DNA of 64,000 nucleotides, taken from positions 46,956,574-47,020,573 of the forward strand of contig NC_065921.1 in NCBI RefSeq assembly GCF_024586455.1. Direction: 5' to 3'. Shown here piece by piece: positions 46,342-56,830 of the stretch (positions are counted from its first letter, which is position 1; the number at the start of each line of letters is the position of its first letter). This DNA comes from Bactrocera neohumeralis (Eukaryota; Arthropoda; Insecta; Diptera; Tephritidae). The notes beneath the pieces were generated by a model. It worked only from the letters and a program-made list of their open reading frames with translations. It was not told the DNA's origin and ran no database searches. Both the position numbers and the translations under genes were made by a program.

Positions 46342-47649
46342 CTCTGTGCCCAAAAAATAAGGTGACATTTGAATTTAAACTGCGAGCGTCGAAGGATTTG
46401 GAGAATTATTTTCTTTTTAGGTTGGTAGTACTGTCAGTCACATATATGTCAAATTTCATGTCAAATTATTCATTAGTGTTTGAGATACGTGTCGTTTTGT
46501 GAGCTGCTAAAAGTGAGTTTTTCGTTTTTTGCGATGTCGAAATTTGTTGAGCAAAGAATTTGCATTAAATTTTGTTTACGGAATCAATTTTCTGCTGCGG
46601 ATACTTTGAGGACGGCGCAGAAAGCCTTTGGTGATGAGGCTATGTCTAAAACAAATGTTTACAAGTGGTATAGTGAGTTCCAAGCCGGCCGTGAACGTGT
46701 CGAAGACGAAGAGCGTCCAGGGCGACCATCAACCTCAACCGACGTAGCTCACGTTCAGCAAATCAAAGATTTGGTGTTGAAAAACCGTCGATTAACAATT
46801 AGAGACCTTGCTGATGAAGTTGGCATATCGAAAGGCTCAGCTTATACCATTTTGAAGGATGTTTTGGGCCTCAAGCGCGTCAAATCTCGACTGGTACCGA
46901 AAACATTGAATTTTTTGGAAAAAGGCGTCGCGTTGAAGTGTGTGAAACGATGCTTTCCGATTACCAGGGTATCATGAAACGCATTATAACTGGCAATGAG
47001 ACTTGGATCTATGCTTACGACCCCGAAACAACCGATCAATAGAGCGAATAGGGTGCCAAAAGAAAGCCGAGACCAAAAAAATCGCGCCAAAGTCGCTCAA
47101 AAATCAAGGTCATGTTGACTGTTTTCTTCGATTATCGTGGTGTTGTGCATTATGAATTCCTTCCAAACGGTCAAACAGTCAACAAGGAATATTATTTGAA
47201 CGTTATGTGTTGTTTGCGTAACGCCATCCGCCAAAAAAGGCCGGAACTGTGGAAAGACAATTCTTGGTTTTTACACTACGATAATGCACCATCCCATAAT
47301 GCCCTCGTAATTCGTGATCATTTCGCCAAAAACTCAACCCATATCGTTCCGCAACCACCGTATTCACCTGATCTGGCGCCGTGCGACTTCTGGCTGTTCA
47401 CCAAGCTCAAAAGACCGCTCCGGGGACACCGTTTTTATATGATAGAGGAGATTCAAGCCGCAGCGAAGACGGAACTGAAGGCCATCCCGGAAAGTAACTA
47501 CAACCAGTGTTTCGAAGATTTGAAAATCCGTTGGCATAAGTGCATTGCATCGGAAGGGAATTACTTTGAAGGGGATGAAATTGATTTGGAAGAATAAATA
47601 AAGAATTTTTAAAATAAATACAATGTCACCTTATTTTTTGGGCACAGAG
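46342..47649 (+). mobile_element. Complete mariner (1308 bp, DD34D) with TIRs and TA sites
   Basis: The left end ctctgtgcccaaaaaataag (46342) is the inverse of the right end 'cttattttttgggcacagag' (47630-47649), and about 28 bp are inverted overall. TA dinucleotides flank it at 46340-46341 and 47650-47651. The length is typical for mariner. It carries one transposase gene, broken in the middle (46534-47597). Confidence 0.95.
46534..47597 (+). pseudogene. mariner transposase, broken, first catalytic Asp changed to Asn
   Basis: The ATG at 46534 gives MSKFVEQRICIKFCLRNQFS (first HTH), GRERVEDEERPGRPSTS, then RLTIRDLADEVGISKGSAYT (second HTH), then a frameshift near 46955. The next frame reads ITGNETWIYAYDPET, where the family has TGDE, so the first catalytic Asp is Asn. 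Stops follow at 47039-47050. The final frame (47112-47597) has VFFDYRGVVHYEFLPNGQTV, FLHYDNAPSHNAL (second Asp), SPDLAPCDFWLF (third Asp) and CIASEGNYFEGDEIDLEE. There are 34 residues between the second and third Asp. Inactive. Confidence 0.92.
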
Positions 47650-47868
47650 TATATAAATGATCAGGATGAAGAGACAAATTGAAGTTCGCGTGACTGTCTG
47701 TCTATATGTTCGACCGTGCACGCTGCATGAAACTTGTTATGTGAGCTTCTTTAAAAAAATAAGAGTTCGTAGATGGACGCAATCTGAAACCTGCCACTAC
47801 TTAAATGATATCAGCATCATAATGTTTCAAGCTACATATATACCCAATATTTGGATCCTAGTTGACTT

Positions 47869-50856
47869 CTTCTTCTTCTTCTTAATTGGCGTAGACACCG
47901 CTTACGCGATTATAGCCGAGTTAACAACAGCGCGCCAGTCGTTTCTCCTCTTCGCTACGTGGCGCCAATTGGATATTCCAAGCGTAGCCAGGTCCTTCTC
48001 CACTTGGTCCTTCAAACGGAGTGGAGGTCTTCCTCTTCCTCTGCTTCCCCCGGCGGGTACAGCGTCGAATACTTTCAGAGCTGGAGTGTTTTCGTCCATT
48101 CGGACAACATGACCTAGCCAGCGTAGTCGTATATCTCGTACAGCTCATCGTTCCATCGAATGCGATATTCGCAGTGGCCAGTGTTGACAACGTCCAAGCC
48201 TCTGCACCATATAGCAGGACGGGAATTATGAGCGACTTATAGAGTTTGGCTTTTGTTCGTCGAGAGAGGACTTTACTTTTCAATTGCCTACGCAGTCCGA
48301 AGTAGCACCTGATGGCAAGAGTTATCCTGCGTTGGATTTCTAGGCTGACATTGTTGGTGGTGTTTACGCTGGTTCCAAGATAGACGAACTTATCTACAAT
48401 TTCATAGTTTTGACTGTCAACAGTGACGTGTGTGCTAAGTCGCGAGTGCGACGACTGTTTGTTTGATGAAAGGAGATATTTCGTCTTGCCCTCGTTCACT
48501 GCCAGACCCATTTCTTTTGCTTCCTTGTCCCGCCTGGAGAAAGCAGAACTAACGGCGCAGGTGTTGAGGCCGATGATATCAATATCATCGGCATACGCCA
48601 GGAGTTGTACACTCTTATAGAAGAAGGTAACTTCTCTATTTAGTTCTGCAACTCGAACTATTTTCTCCAGAAGCAGGTTGAAAAAGTCGCACGATAGGAA
48701 ATCGCCTTGTCTGAAACCTCGTTTGGTATCGAACGGCTCGGAGAGGTCCTTCCCGATCCTGACGGAGCTTTTGATGTATCTCAACGTCAGTTTACACAGC
48801 CGTATTCGTTTTGCGGGGATACCAAATTCAGGCACCACGGCATAAAGGCAGCTCCTTTTCGTTCTGTCCAAAGTAGCTTTGAAATCGACGAAGAGGTGGT
48901 GTGTGTCGATTCTCCTTTCACTGGTCTTTTCCAAGATTTGGCGCATGGTGAATATCTGGTCGTTTATTGATTTGCCAGGTCTAAAGCCACACTGATAAGG
49001 TCCAATCAGTTTGTTAACGGTGGGCTTTAATCTTTCACACAATACGCTCGATAGAACCTTATATGCGATGTTGAGGAGGCTAATCCCACGGTAGTTGGCG
49101 CAGATTGTGGGGTCACCTTTCTTATGGATTGCGCATAGCACACTTAAATTCCAATCGTTGGGCATGCTTTCGTCCGACCATATTTTACAAAGAAGCTGAT
49201 GCATGCCCCTTATCAGTTCTTCGCCGCCGTGTTTGAATAGCTCGGCCGGCAATCTGTCGGCCCCTGCTGCTTTGTTGTTCTTCAGGCCGGCAATTGCTAT
49301 TCGAACTTCCATCGATTGGGGAATCGGGTTCTCCTTCTCCTGGTGTTGTGCGTTCACTGCCATTCAGCAGGCTGGAGAAGTGTTCCCTCCATAATTCAAG
49401 TATGCTCTGGGCATCAGTGACTAGATCACCTTTGGGGGTTCTACAAGAGTATGCTCCGGTCTTGAAACCTTGTGTAAGCCGCCGCATTCTTTCGTCGAAT
49501 TTTCGAGCATTACCCCTGTCGGCCAGCTTATCAAGCTCTTCGTACTCACGCATTTCTGCCTCTTTCTTTTTCTGTCTGCAAATGCGTCTCGCTTCCCTAA
49601 TGGTTTTGGTTGCATCTGTACGTAAGGAGTTTGAAATGCCGTCCCACAGTTCCCTTATACCGAGTTGCTGACGAGTGCTCTCAGAGAGCAGGAGTGCAAG
49701 CCGAGTAGAAAATCGTTCGGCTGTCTGTTGTGATGGCAGCTTCTCGACATCGAACCTTCCTTGTGTTTGTTGGCGAGCGTTTTTTGCTGCACAGAGGCGG
49801 GTGCGAATCTTGGCTGCAACAAGATAGTGGTCCGAGTCGATGTTAGGACCTCGGAGCGCACGCACATCTAAAACACTGGAGACGTGTCTTCCGTCTATCA
49901 CAACATGATCGATCTGGTTGGTAGTTTTTCGATCCGGAGACAGCCAGGTAGCTTGATGAATTTTTTTGTGCTGGAATCTAGTACTACAGATAACCATATT
50001 TCGGGCTCCAGCGAAGTCGATCAGCCTCAACCCATTTGGGGATGTTTCCTCGTGGAGGCTGAATTTACTGACCGTAGTGCCAAAGATACCTTCTTTGCCC
50101 ACCCTGGCGTTGAAGTCGCCAAGCACGATTTTGACATCGTGGCGGGGGCATCTCTCATAAGTGCGTTCCAAGCACTCATAAAAGGCATCTTTGGTCACAT
50201 CGTCCTTCTCATCCGTCGGAGCGTGGGCGCAGATCAGCGATATGTTGAAGAACCTCGCTTTGATGCGGATTGTGGCTAGACGTTCATTCACCGGAGTGAA
50301 TGATAGTACTCGGCGACGGAGTCTCTCTTTCACCACGAATCCCACACCAAACTTGCGCTCCTTTATATGGCCACTGTAGTAAATGCCACAAGGACCTACT
50401 CGTCTCTGTCCTTGTCCCGTCCATCGCATTTCTTGGACGGCGGTGATGTCAGCCTTTGTTTTTACGAGGACATCAACCAGCTGGGCAGCGGCACCTTCCC
50501 AATTAAGGGACCGGACATTCCAGGTGCATACCCTCAATTCGTAGCCTTATATCGTTTGCCATGGTCGTCATCAAAAGGGGTCTCTCTTCCGAGGCTGATT
50601 GCTAACTTTCATTGTTGGTGTTTTTTTACGTGGCGGGTCCCAAACCCAGCGCACAACCCTGCGGAGGGGATGTTTCGCCTTCTCACTTTAGCTCACCTTC
50701 GAACGGATGTTCTTAGGCTAACCAGAGGATACTTGGTCAAAGACCGGAAGTCGTGAGCTGCTTGAGTCATATGTAAAAGAATCGTTTCTGGCCACTCCCA
50801 AGTGAATGGCGATCAGAGAACTTTCCTCACTTGCTTGAACTTCTACACATGACCTC
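47869..50856 (-). mobile_element. RTE-type LINE copy E, near full length with internal deletions
   Basis: Minus strand. Target duplication atcctagttgactt (47855-47868 and 50857-50870). The endonuclease frame is long and open (49185-50537): RSLNWEGAAAQLVDVLVKTK, VQEMRWTGQGQRRVGP, VLGDFNARVGKEG, NQIDHVVIDGRHVSSV, SDHYLVAAKIRTRLC. The RT is open from 49363 down to 47921: FRPGKSINDQIFTMRQIL, FVDFKATLDRTKRS (usual AFD changed to LDR), FRQGDFLSCDFFN (QGDS changed to QGDF) and AYADDIDIIG. Deletions at about 49310, 49598 and 48127 remove short blocks kept in other copies. The endonuclease and RT frames overlap out of phase. Confidence 0.92.
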
Positions 50857-51315
50857 ATCCTAGTTGACTTTTTACCGCAAATATCGGTCAATGGATGAGA
50901 TATATGAATGGAATTCAGGGTTATGAAATTGGGCGAAAACTTGACCTACCCACTTTATCACTAATATCTGGATTTTCGAACATCCGGCTGACTTCACTCT
51001 ATGCGATTGGTTTTACACTTTAAGGTATTTCATTAGTTTTGATTCCAGCAAGTTGCAAGAGTATAAAATGTTCGGTTGCACCCGAACTTAGCCCTTCCTT
51101 ACTTGCTTTGGATCTATTTTTGCACGTTGTTGCACAGCAAACCATATCATTACGAATTGACAAAGCAAACTGAGTATAAACCAAGTAACAGCTGTGAAAG
51201 CATCAATTCGAAACATTTTGCTACATAGTATTCGACTCAAAAGAATAATTTTCCTAGAGAATGTGTCACCATCTGAAAGTTGGTTCTTCCGCGAATATAA
51301 AGCCTACTAACTTTT

Positions 51316-52085
51316 TTATACTCTGAACAGGGTATATTAAGTTTGTCACGAAGTTGGTAACACCCGGAAGGAAGCGTCGTAGACCCTATAAAGTGTATGT
51401 ATGTAGTGTATGTATTGAGCTGAGTCGATTTAGCCATGTCCGTCTGCCTGTATATACATATACGAACTCAGTTTTAAAGATATCGTTTTGAAAATTTGCA
51501 AACGTCATTTTCTCTTCAAGAAGCTGCTCATTTGTCGGAACGGCCGATATCGGACGACTATAACATATAGCTGCCATACAAACTGAACGATCAGAATCAA
51601 GTTCTTGTGTGGAAAACTTTCACATTTGATGAGATATATTCACGAAATTTGGTACAGATTATGTTTTAAGACAACAATGTAATATGCGAAGAAATTGTTC
51701 AGATCGGTTAACTATAGCATACAGCTGCCATACAAACTGAATGATCGGAATCAAATACTTGCATGGGAAACTTCCTCATTTGACGATATATTTTCACGAA
51801 ATTTCGTATGAGTTATTGTTCATAGAACTAATGTAATATCGGAAGAAATTGTTCAGATCGGATTACTATAGCATATAGCTGCCATACAAACCGAACGACC
51901 GGAATTAAAGGCTTGTATGGAAAACTTTTGCATTTGACGTGGTATCTTCACGAAATTTGACATGAATTACTATTTAAGGTAATAATGTAATCTCCAAAAA
52001 AATTGTTGAGATCGGATTACTATAACATATAGCTTCTGTATAAACTGAACACATAGTTACTAAAAGAAATGCACCTGTTAAGGGT
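51316..52085 (-). repeat. Dispersed repeat R1, long copy
   Basis: Minus-strand counterpart of 27335-28317. It begins at the hairpin side ('atactctgaacagggtatat', 'aagtttgtcacgaagttgg', 'cccggaaggaagcgtcg', 'ccctataaagtgtat') and ends 'ctaaaagaaatgcacctgtt', 'aagggtatattagcttcgg'. Internal 'ctatagcatatagctgccat' units recur about every 150 bp (near 51560, 51710, 51868, 52020). No coding. Confidence 0.8.
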
Positions 52086-52479
52086 ATATTAGCTTCGGTG
52101 CAAGATAACCTAACTAAAACTGAAAAATTTTATTATTTTTATTATTTGAATTTTTATATTATGTAAAAAAATATATATGCAAAAGTTAAGAATCTTTTCA
52201 TTACATGTGAGATTACCATATAACTTTTTCGATAGGACTCATAGTTTCTACGGAAATCGAGATAAACCATTTTTAATTCTTAAAAACTCAGTCACGTTTC
52301 TTGCCTGACTTTCGACCTCCGACCACCCCAACAGCCGTAAATTATTTTTCCCTTAATACTTGCTATTTTGTCTCTCGTTTCCGATTAGTTTCAGGCAATT
52401 TGATTTTATGCTTTTTTTGTTTTTAAACATTATCTACCCTGATGTAGCGTCCTTCTAAATTTAAAATATTTCAGTTCAC
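52086..52479. other. Spacer, nothing recognised
   Basis: AT-rich, no gene or repeat recognised. Confidence 0.4.
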
Positions 52480-52985
52480 ATTAATTCACGATATTGTAAG
52501 CGAAGAAAGTCATGGAGAAAGCCTGGACATGCCTCCACGCCGATGGCAAAACCGAACATTCACAGCGCCATGGTCATGCTCCGCATTAGGTGGGACCAGC
52601 TGGGGGTGATATATTATGAGCTGCAAAAGCCAAGTGAAACCATCACAGGAGATCGATACCGAACGCAATTGATGCGTTTGAGCCGAGCACTATCGTCGCA
52701 AAGGTGGTCAAAAAATATTTGGAGATGCTGAAATGGGAGATCTTACCCCACCCGGCGTATTCTCCAGACGTTGCTCCATCTGACTACCACTTGTTCCGAT
52801 CGATTGCACACGGTCTAGCTAACGAGCACTTCAGTTCTTTTGAAGAAGTCAAAAATTGGATTGATACTTGGATCGACTCGAAAGATGAGGAGTTCTTTCG
52901 TCACGGAATGCGCATGCTGCCAGAAAGATGATCAAAAGTAGTAGCTAGCGATGGCCAATATTTTGAATAACATTTTTGTAACCGT
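52480..52985 (+). pseudogene. mariner transposase remnant (mauritiana-like)
   Basis: Starts in the block after the first Asp (HDIVSEESHGES in one frame), then AKPNIHSAMVMLRIRWDQLG, VIYYELQKPSETITGDRYRT and QLMRLSRAL. Here about 25 residues with the second catalytic Asp are deleted. It resumes with VVKKYLEMLKWEILPHPAYS, PDVAPSDYHLFRSIAHGL (third Asp), FRHGMRMLPERW and VASDGQYFE. The layout matches mauritiana-type (Mos1-like) transposases. N-terminus and both TIRs are missing. Confidence 0.82.
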
Positions 52986-53051
52986 TTTTATACAATTAAG
53001 CCCTGAATTTACAAAAAAACACGGCGAAAGCACAGTTATAGACATAATACA

Positions 53052-54048
53052 TATATCGGGTGATTTTTTAAGAGCTTGATAACTTTTTAAAAAAAAAAAA
53101 ACGCATAAAATTTGCAAAATCTCATCGGTTCTTTATTTGAAACGTTAGATTGGTTCATGACATTTACTTTTTGAAGATAATTTCATTTAAATGTTGACCG
53201 CGGCTGCGTCTTAGGTGGTCCATTCGGAAAGTCCAATTTTGGGCAACTTTTTCGAGCATTTCGGCCGGAATAGCCCGAATTTCTTCGGAAATGTTGTCTT
53301 CCAAAGCTGGAATAGTTGCTGGCTTATTTCTGTAGACTTTAGACTTGACGTAGCCCCACAAAAAATAGTCTAAAGGCGTTAAATCGCATGATCTTGGTGG
53401 CCAACTTACGGGTCCATTTCTTGAGATGAATTGTTCTCCGAAGTTTTCCCTCAAAATGGCCATAGAATCGCGAGCTGTGTGGCATGTAGCGCCATCTTGT
53501 TGAAACCACATGTCAACCAAGTTCAGTTCTTCCATTTTTGGTAACAAAAAGTTTGTTAGCATCGAACGATAGCGATCGCCATTCACCGTAACGTTGCGTC
53601 CAACAGCATCTTTGAAAAAATACGGTCCAATGATTCAGCGTACAAACCACACCAAACAGTGCATTTTTCGGGATGCATGGGCAGTTCTTGAACGGCTTCT
53701 GGTTGCTCTTCACCCCAAATGCGGCAATTTTGCTTATTTACGTAGCCATTCAACCAGAAATGAGCCTCATCGCTGAACAAAATTTGTCGATAAAAAAGCG
53801 GATTTTCTGCCAACTTTTCTAGGGCCCATTCACTGAAAATTCCACGTTGTGGCAGATCGTTCGGCTTCAGTTCTTGCACGAGCTGTATTTTATACGGTTT
53901 TACACCAAGATCTTTGCGTAAAATCTTCCATGTGGTCGAATAACACAAACCCAATTGCTGCGAACGGCGACGAATCGACATTTCACGGTCTTCAGCCACA
54001 CTCTCAGAAACAGACGCAATCCTAACCTCAAAAAAATCACCCGATATA
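53052..54048 (-). mobile_element. DD41D (rosa-type) mariner, internally shortened
   Basis: Inverted ends: tatatcgggtgatttttt (53052-53069) and its inverse at 54031-54048, so the leading TA may be the target site. The element is 997 bp, shorter than a full mariner because most of the first HTH is missing at the 5' (right) end. It is the best-preserved copy of the family that also gave the palindrome at 37021-38008. Confidence 0.9.
53164..54030 (-). pseudogene. DD41D mariner transposase, N-terminally truncated and frameshifted
   Basis: On minus: EDREMSIRRRSQQLGLCYST and TWKILRKDLGVKPYKIQL (second HTH), QILFSDEAHFWLNGYVNKQN (first Asp), PMHPEKCTVWCGLYAE, a 4-bp deletion near 53632 that shifts frame, then NGDRYRSMLTNFLLPKMEEL, DMWFQQDGATCHTARDS (second Asp) and SWPPRSCDLTPLDYFLWGYV (third Asp), ending near FRMDHLRRSRGQHLNEIIFK at 53164. 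There are 41 residues between the Asp of QQDG and the Asp of LDYF, the DD41D signature reported for the Ceratitis rosa element 'rosa'. The palindromic copy at 37.6 kb lacks the 4-bp deletion. Confidence 0.9.
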
Positions 54049-54244
54049 TATTATACATGTGTATAATTGTATATGCTTTAGCTTTTATGTAAATATGTGC
54101 ACGTGTTAACAAGGTGTTTCCTTTCCGTTTATTTTCAGTGCTATTAAGCAGTGTTACCAACTCTCAAAAATATATATCCCTAAATTTGTGTCAAAAACCC
54201 CTAAAATCGCCTTAATTATTGAGTTGTCCCCTAAAAAATATTTA

Positions 54245-54449
54245 CAGTAGACGCTCTACAAAGTTTCGCTTTCGGGAGTAGCGTAACTTTTAAAAACGGA
54301 CTTTTAGAGGTTTGGTTAAGAGATTTGTAACCAATAGCCAATGATAATGTGCATTTCCTCTCAATTTCTTTGAGTGTATGATATAGAGTGGGGAACTAAT
54401 TTGAGGGGAAGGAAACTTTTAAAAACGTAACTTTATAGAGCGTCTACTG
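54245..54449. mobile_element. 205-bp MITE with TA duplication, nested in the hAT
   Basis: Ends cagtagacgctctacaaag (54245) and the inverse of 'ctttatagagcgtctactg' (to 54449) are inverted, with one mismatch in 19 bp. TA flanks each side (54243-54244 and 54450-54451). Non-coding. The TA duplication and size fit a Tc1/mariner-type MITE. Younger than the hAT it sits in. Confidence 0.85.
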
Positions 54450-54652
54450 TAAATATAAATGCATATTGATGTAGAAATAATATGTTGTAATATGTTTCAA
54501 AAGTCATTTTATTGGATGGATTAAATGTTGTATGTTTACAGCCAGCTGCGTCACAGTCATTATACACTTCAAAACAAAAACCAGCTGAAGAAGAGGTATT
54601 CGTCCATATTTTATTGCTTAATTGGTTCCACTCAGACTCGATGTCATTTTTT

Positions 54653-56830
54653 TTACCATATAAATGAGTTCGCTGAATGTATATCGGGTTTGACTTGAGA
54701 TGTAGCAACTCTTGGCTGCAAATCAGCAACAGTTTTCAACAATGATAAATTATCCGGAAGCCTTTTCTGAATCTTCTTGGCCAGAGAACATAAAAAGGTC
54801 TTGCATCGTTCCCTGACATCCAACAGATCCTTTTCCTCAAGTTCTTGAGATATGGTATGAAAATCAAAACCAAAATACATTGAAGCTGTATCCATCAGAT
54901 ATTCCTGGAAATTATATTCTACCAGTTCAGAGTCCACCAATTTTTCCAATTGTGAAGGAACAACAAGTCTTTTAAGCAAATTTTTGTATAACAAAAACAA
55001 ATCCTCAAACAATTTGACAGGTTCAGCATGGTTACTTTGAAAAAGTAAGTTTAATTGCGTCACATGTTTTAATTCGGTAAGTAAAAAAGTCAATAACGCT
55101 TTAAAAGGAAGCCTCCGCATGATATCACAAAGCTGTTCTGCCATGTAACATTTGTCATCAGATTTTGCAATAGAAAAAAGCAGCTTTAATTCCTCCCACT
55201 GCTCCAATATTTTGTTGATAGCTTGATAACGAGCGAGCCAGCGAGTTCCGCTAAGTCCTTGGATTTTTTTCAGCCGCCTTTTCCGCGTATAAATGCAAAG
55301 AGTGGCAAACACATTTGACAACAATTAAATCAGGCAGTTCTCTTTTAAAAATAGCAGTCACCGAGTTATGTTTACCAACCATAACGTTTGCTCCATCAAT
55401 GCCGATTCCGATCAAATTTTCAATTTTTATGCCATCCTCTTTCAGTTGATTGACAATTGCTTCATGCACACTTTTTGCATCACATTCAATTATCTGTATT
55501 ATTCGATAAAAAATTGTAACAACTTGCTTTGCCTTGTGTGAGGGAAAGCGAATCATAATGCATAACACTTTTTGTGTTGAAAGATCAGTACTTTCATCTA
55601 CTATAATGAAGTACGGAAAATCTCCTATACCTTCAATCAAAGCTTCGAGCATTGATGGACCAAATACATTTTTTATTAACATTGAACACTTAGTTCGATG
55701 AATTTTTAAGTTCTTTAGACCATCTGATGAAGGATCTAATTGAGGGAGTATACTAATTAAATGATCTACAGTCAACAACAGTGCTCGGCGATAACGGCAG
55801 CGATTTTCAACTCGGCAATTTTCATGCTTTCTGACAAGACAGGTTTATATACTTCAGAAATAGATTTACATGCCTTTGCTGATTTTTCCCAGGCTGTGGC
55901 TTTTTTATGTTTTTTAGTTTTAGCGTGATTAACCAGGTCTTTTTTGTGGGCTTTTAAAACTACACGGCAATATTTACAGGTCGCCGATGACTCACTGTTA
56001 ATATCTGGTGCAAGCCAATATGCAATAAAAACATAAATTATAAATTATTTTATTGAATTATCAATTGAATGACACATGCATAGTTGGGAAATATAATCGC
56101 AACATGCTTTGATTTTGGTGAAGAGAAAGGAAAACATTCAATCATGGCAACACCAGCATCACTCAATTAATATCTAAAAAGACCAAAGCAGCCAAAGCAT
56201 AAAATGATTTGAAAAAAAACAATACATTTTTATAAAATTAAATACTGTCTCTATTCAGACTAATAACTTTGATGCTCATCATATACGATGTGAATCTTAT
56301 TAAATCAACTTTTTTAAAATGGCGTGCTCAGAATCTCATCACACATCTATCGATGCAACTGTGTCCGAGATGCCAAGTTTAAGCAGCGATGCACATCAAA
56401 ACTCAGCGTTGGCCAACGTTAAGCAACGTTGAGTTAGTCTGAACAGAACCATTGTTCAAGTATGCATTATGTCTAAACCCGAAATAAATTTTGAAAAAGT
56501 CATAACATGTCAAATATCACCAACACCGCTGACCAGCTCACCCACTCCAACAACTACCTGTATACCTAACTAAATAAAAAACAAAACCTTTTTTAATTTT
56601 ATTGAAGAACGAGTACTGCCGTACAGCAGTAGTTAGATGACGCCTATGGTACTCTAATAAAAAATCATAAATATTGAATTGAATTATTTGTCTCGATCAT
56701 TTATAAATTAAATTAAACATGCAATGAAGTCTATTTACCTTTTAGGTCTGGATCTGTTTCCCAAATCTTCGTGTACTTCTGACTGTACGTTTTTTTATTT
56801 TTATTGTCCTTCGGCATCTTTAACAAATTT
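54653..56830 (-). pseudogene. hAT transposase (ZNF862/DUF4371-like), broken
   Basis: The start at about 56817 reads MPKDNKNKKTYSQKYTKIWE and TDPDLKG, followed by a possible splice donor (aaaag/gtaaat, about 56745). About 720 bp later a BED-like block, ATCKYCRVVLKAHKKDLVNH, appears (55800-56030). Next come FPYFIIVDESTDLSTQKVLC (first Asp), ENLIGIGIDGANVMVGKHNS (second Asp) and VKCVCHSLHLYAEKAA. After a frameshift near 55275 come LSGTRWLARYQAINKILEQW and an alpha-helical insertion domain. The C-terminal dimerisation block with the catalytic Glu is not recognisable (only EVYNDCDAAG near 54560). Frameshifts at about 55780 and 55275 make it a pseudogene. Confidence 0.85.

Larger units (their letters stand above)
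46235..51105 (+). repeat. R2 repeat split by a mariner and an RTE
   Basis: The R2 5' block is at 46245-46341 ('tataatagttttgttaaacg', 'gatatagggttgtatata'). The sequence continues after the mariner at 47650 ('aaatgatcaggatgaagaga', 'gactgtctgtctatatgt') and, after RTE copy E, at 50857-51105, ending 'gagtataaaatgttcggttg' and 'cacccgaacttagcccttcc'. Removing both insertions leaves about 560 bp in R2 order (5' block, CTGTC run, 'atatcggtcaat', terminal hairpin). R2 is therefore the oldest layer here. Confidence 0.75.
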
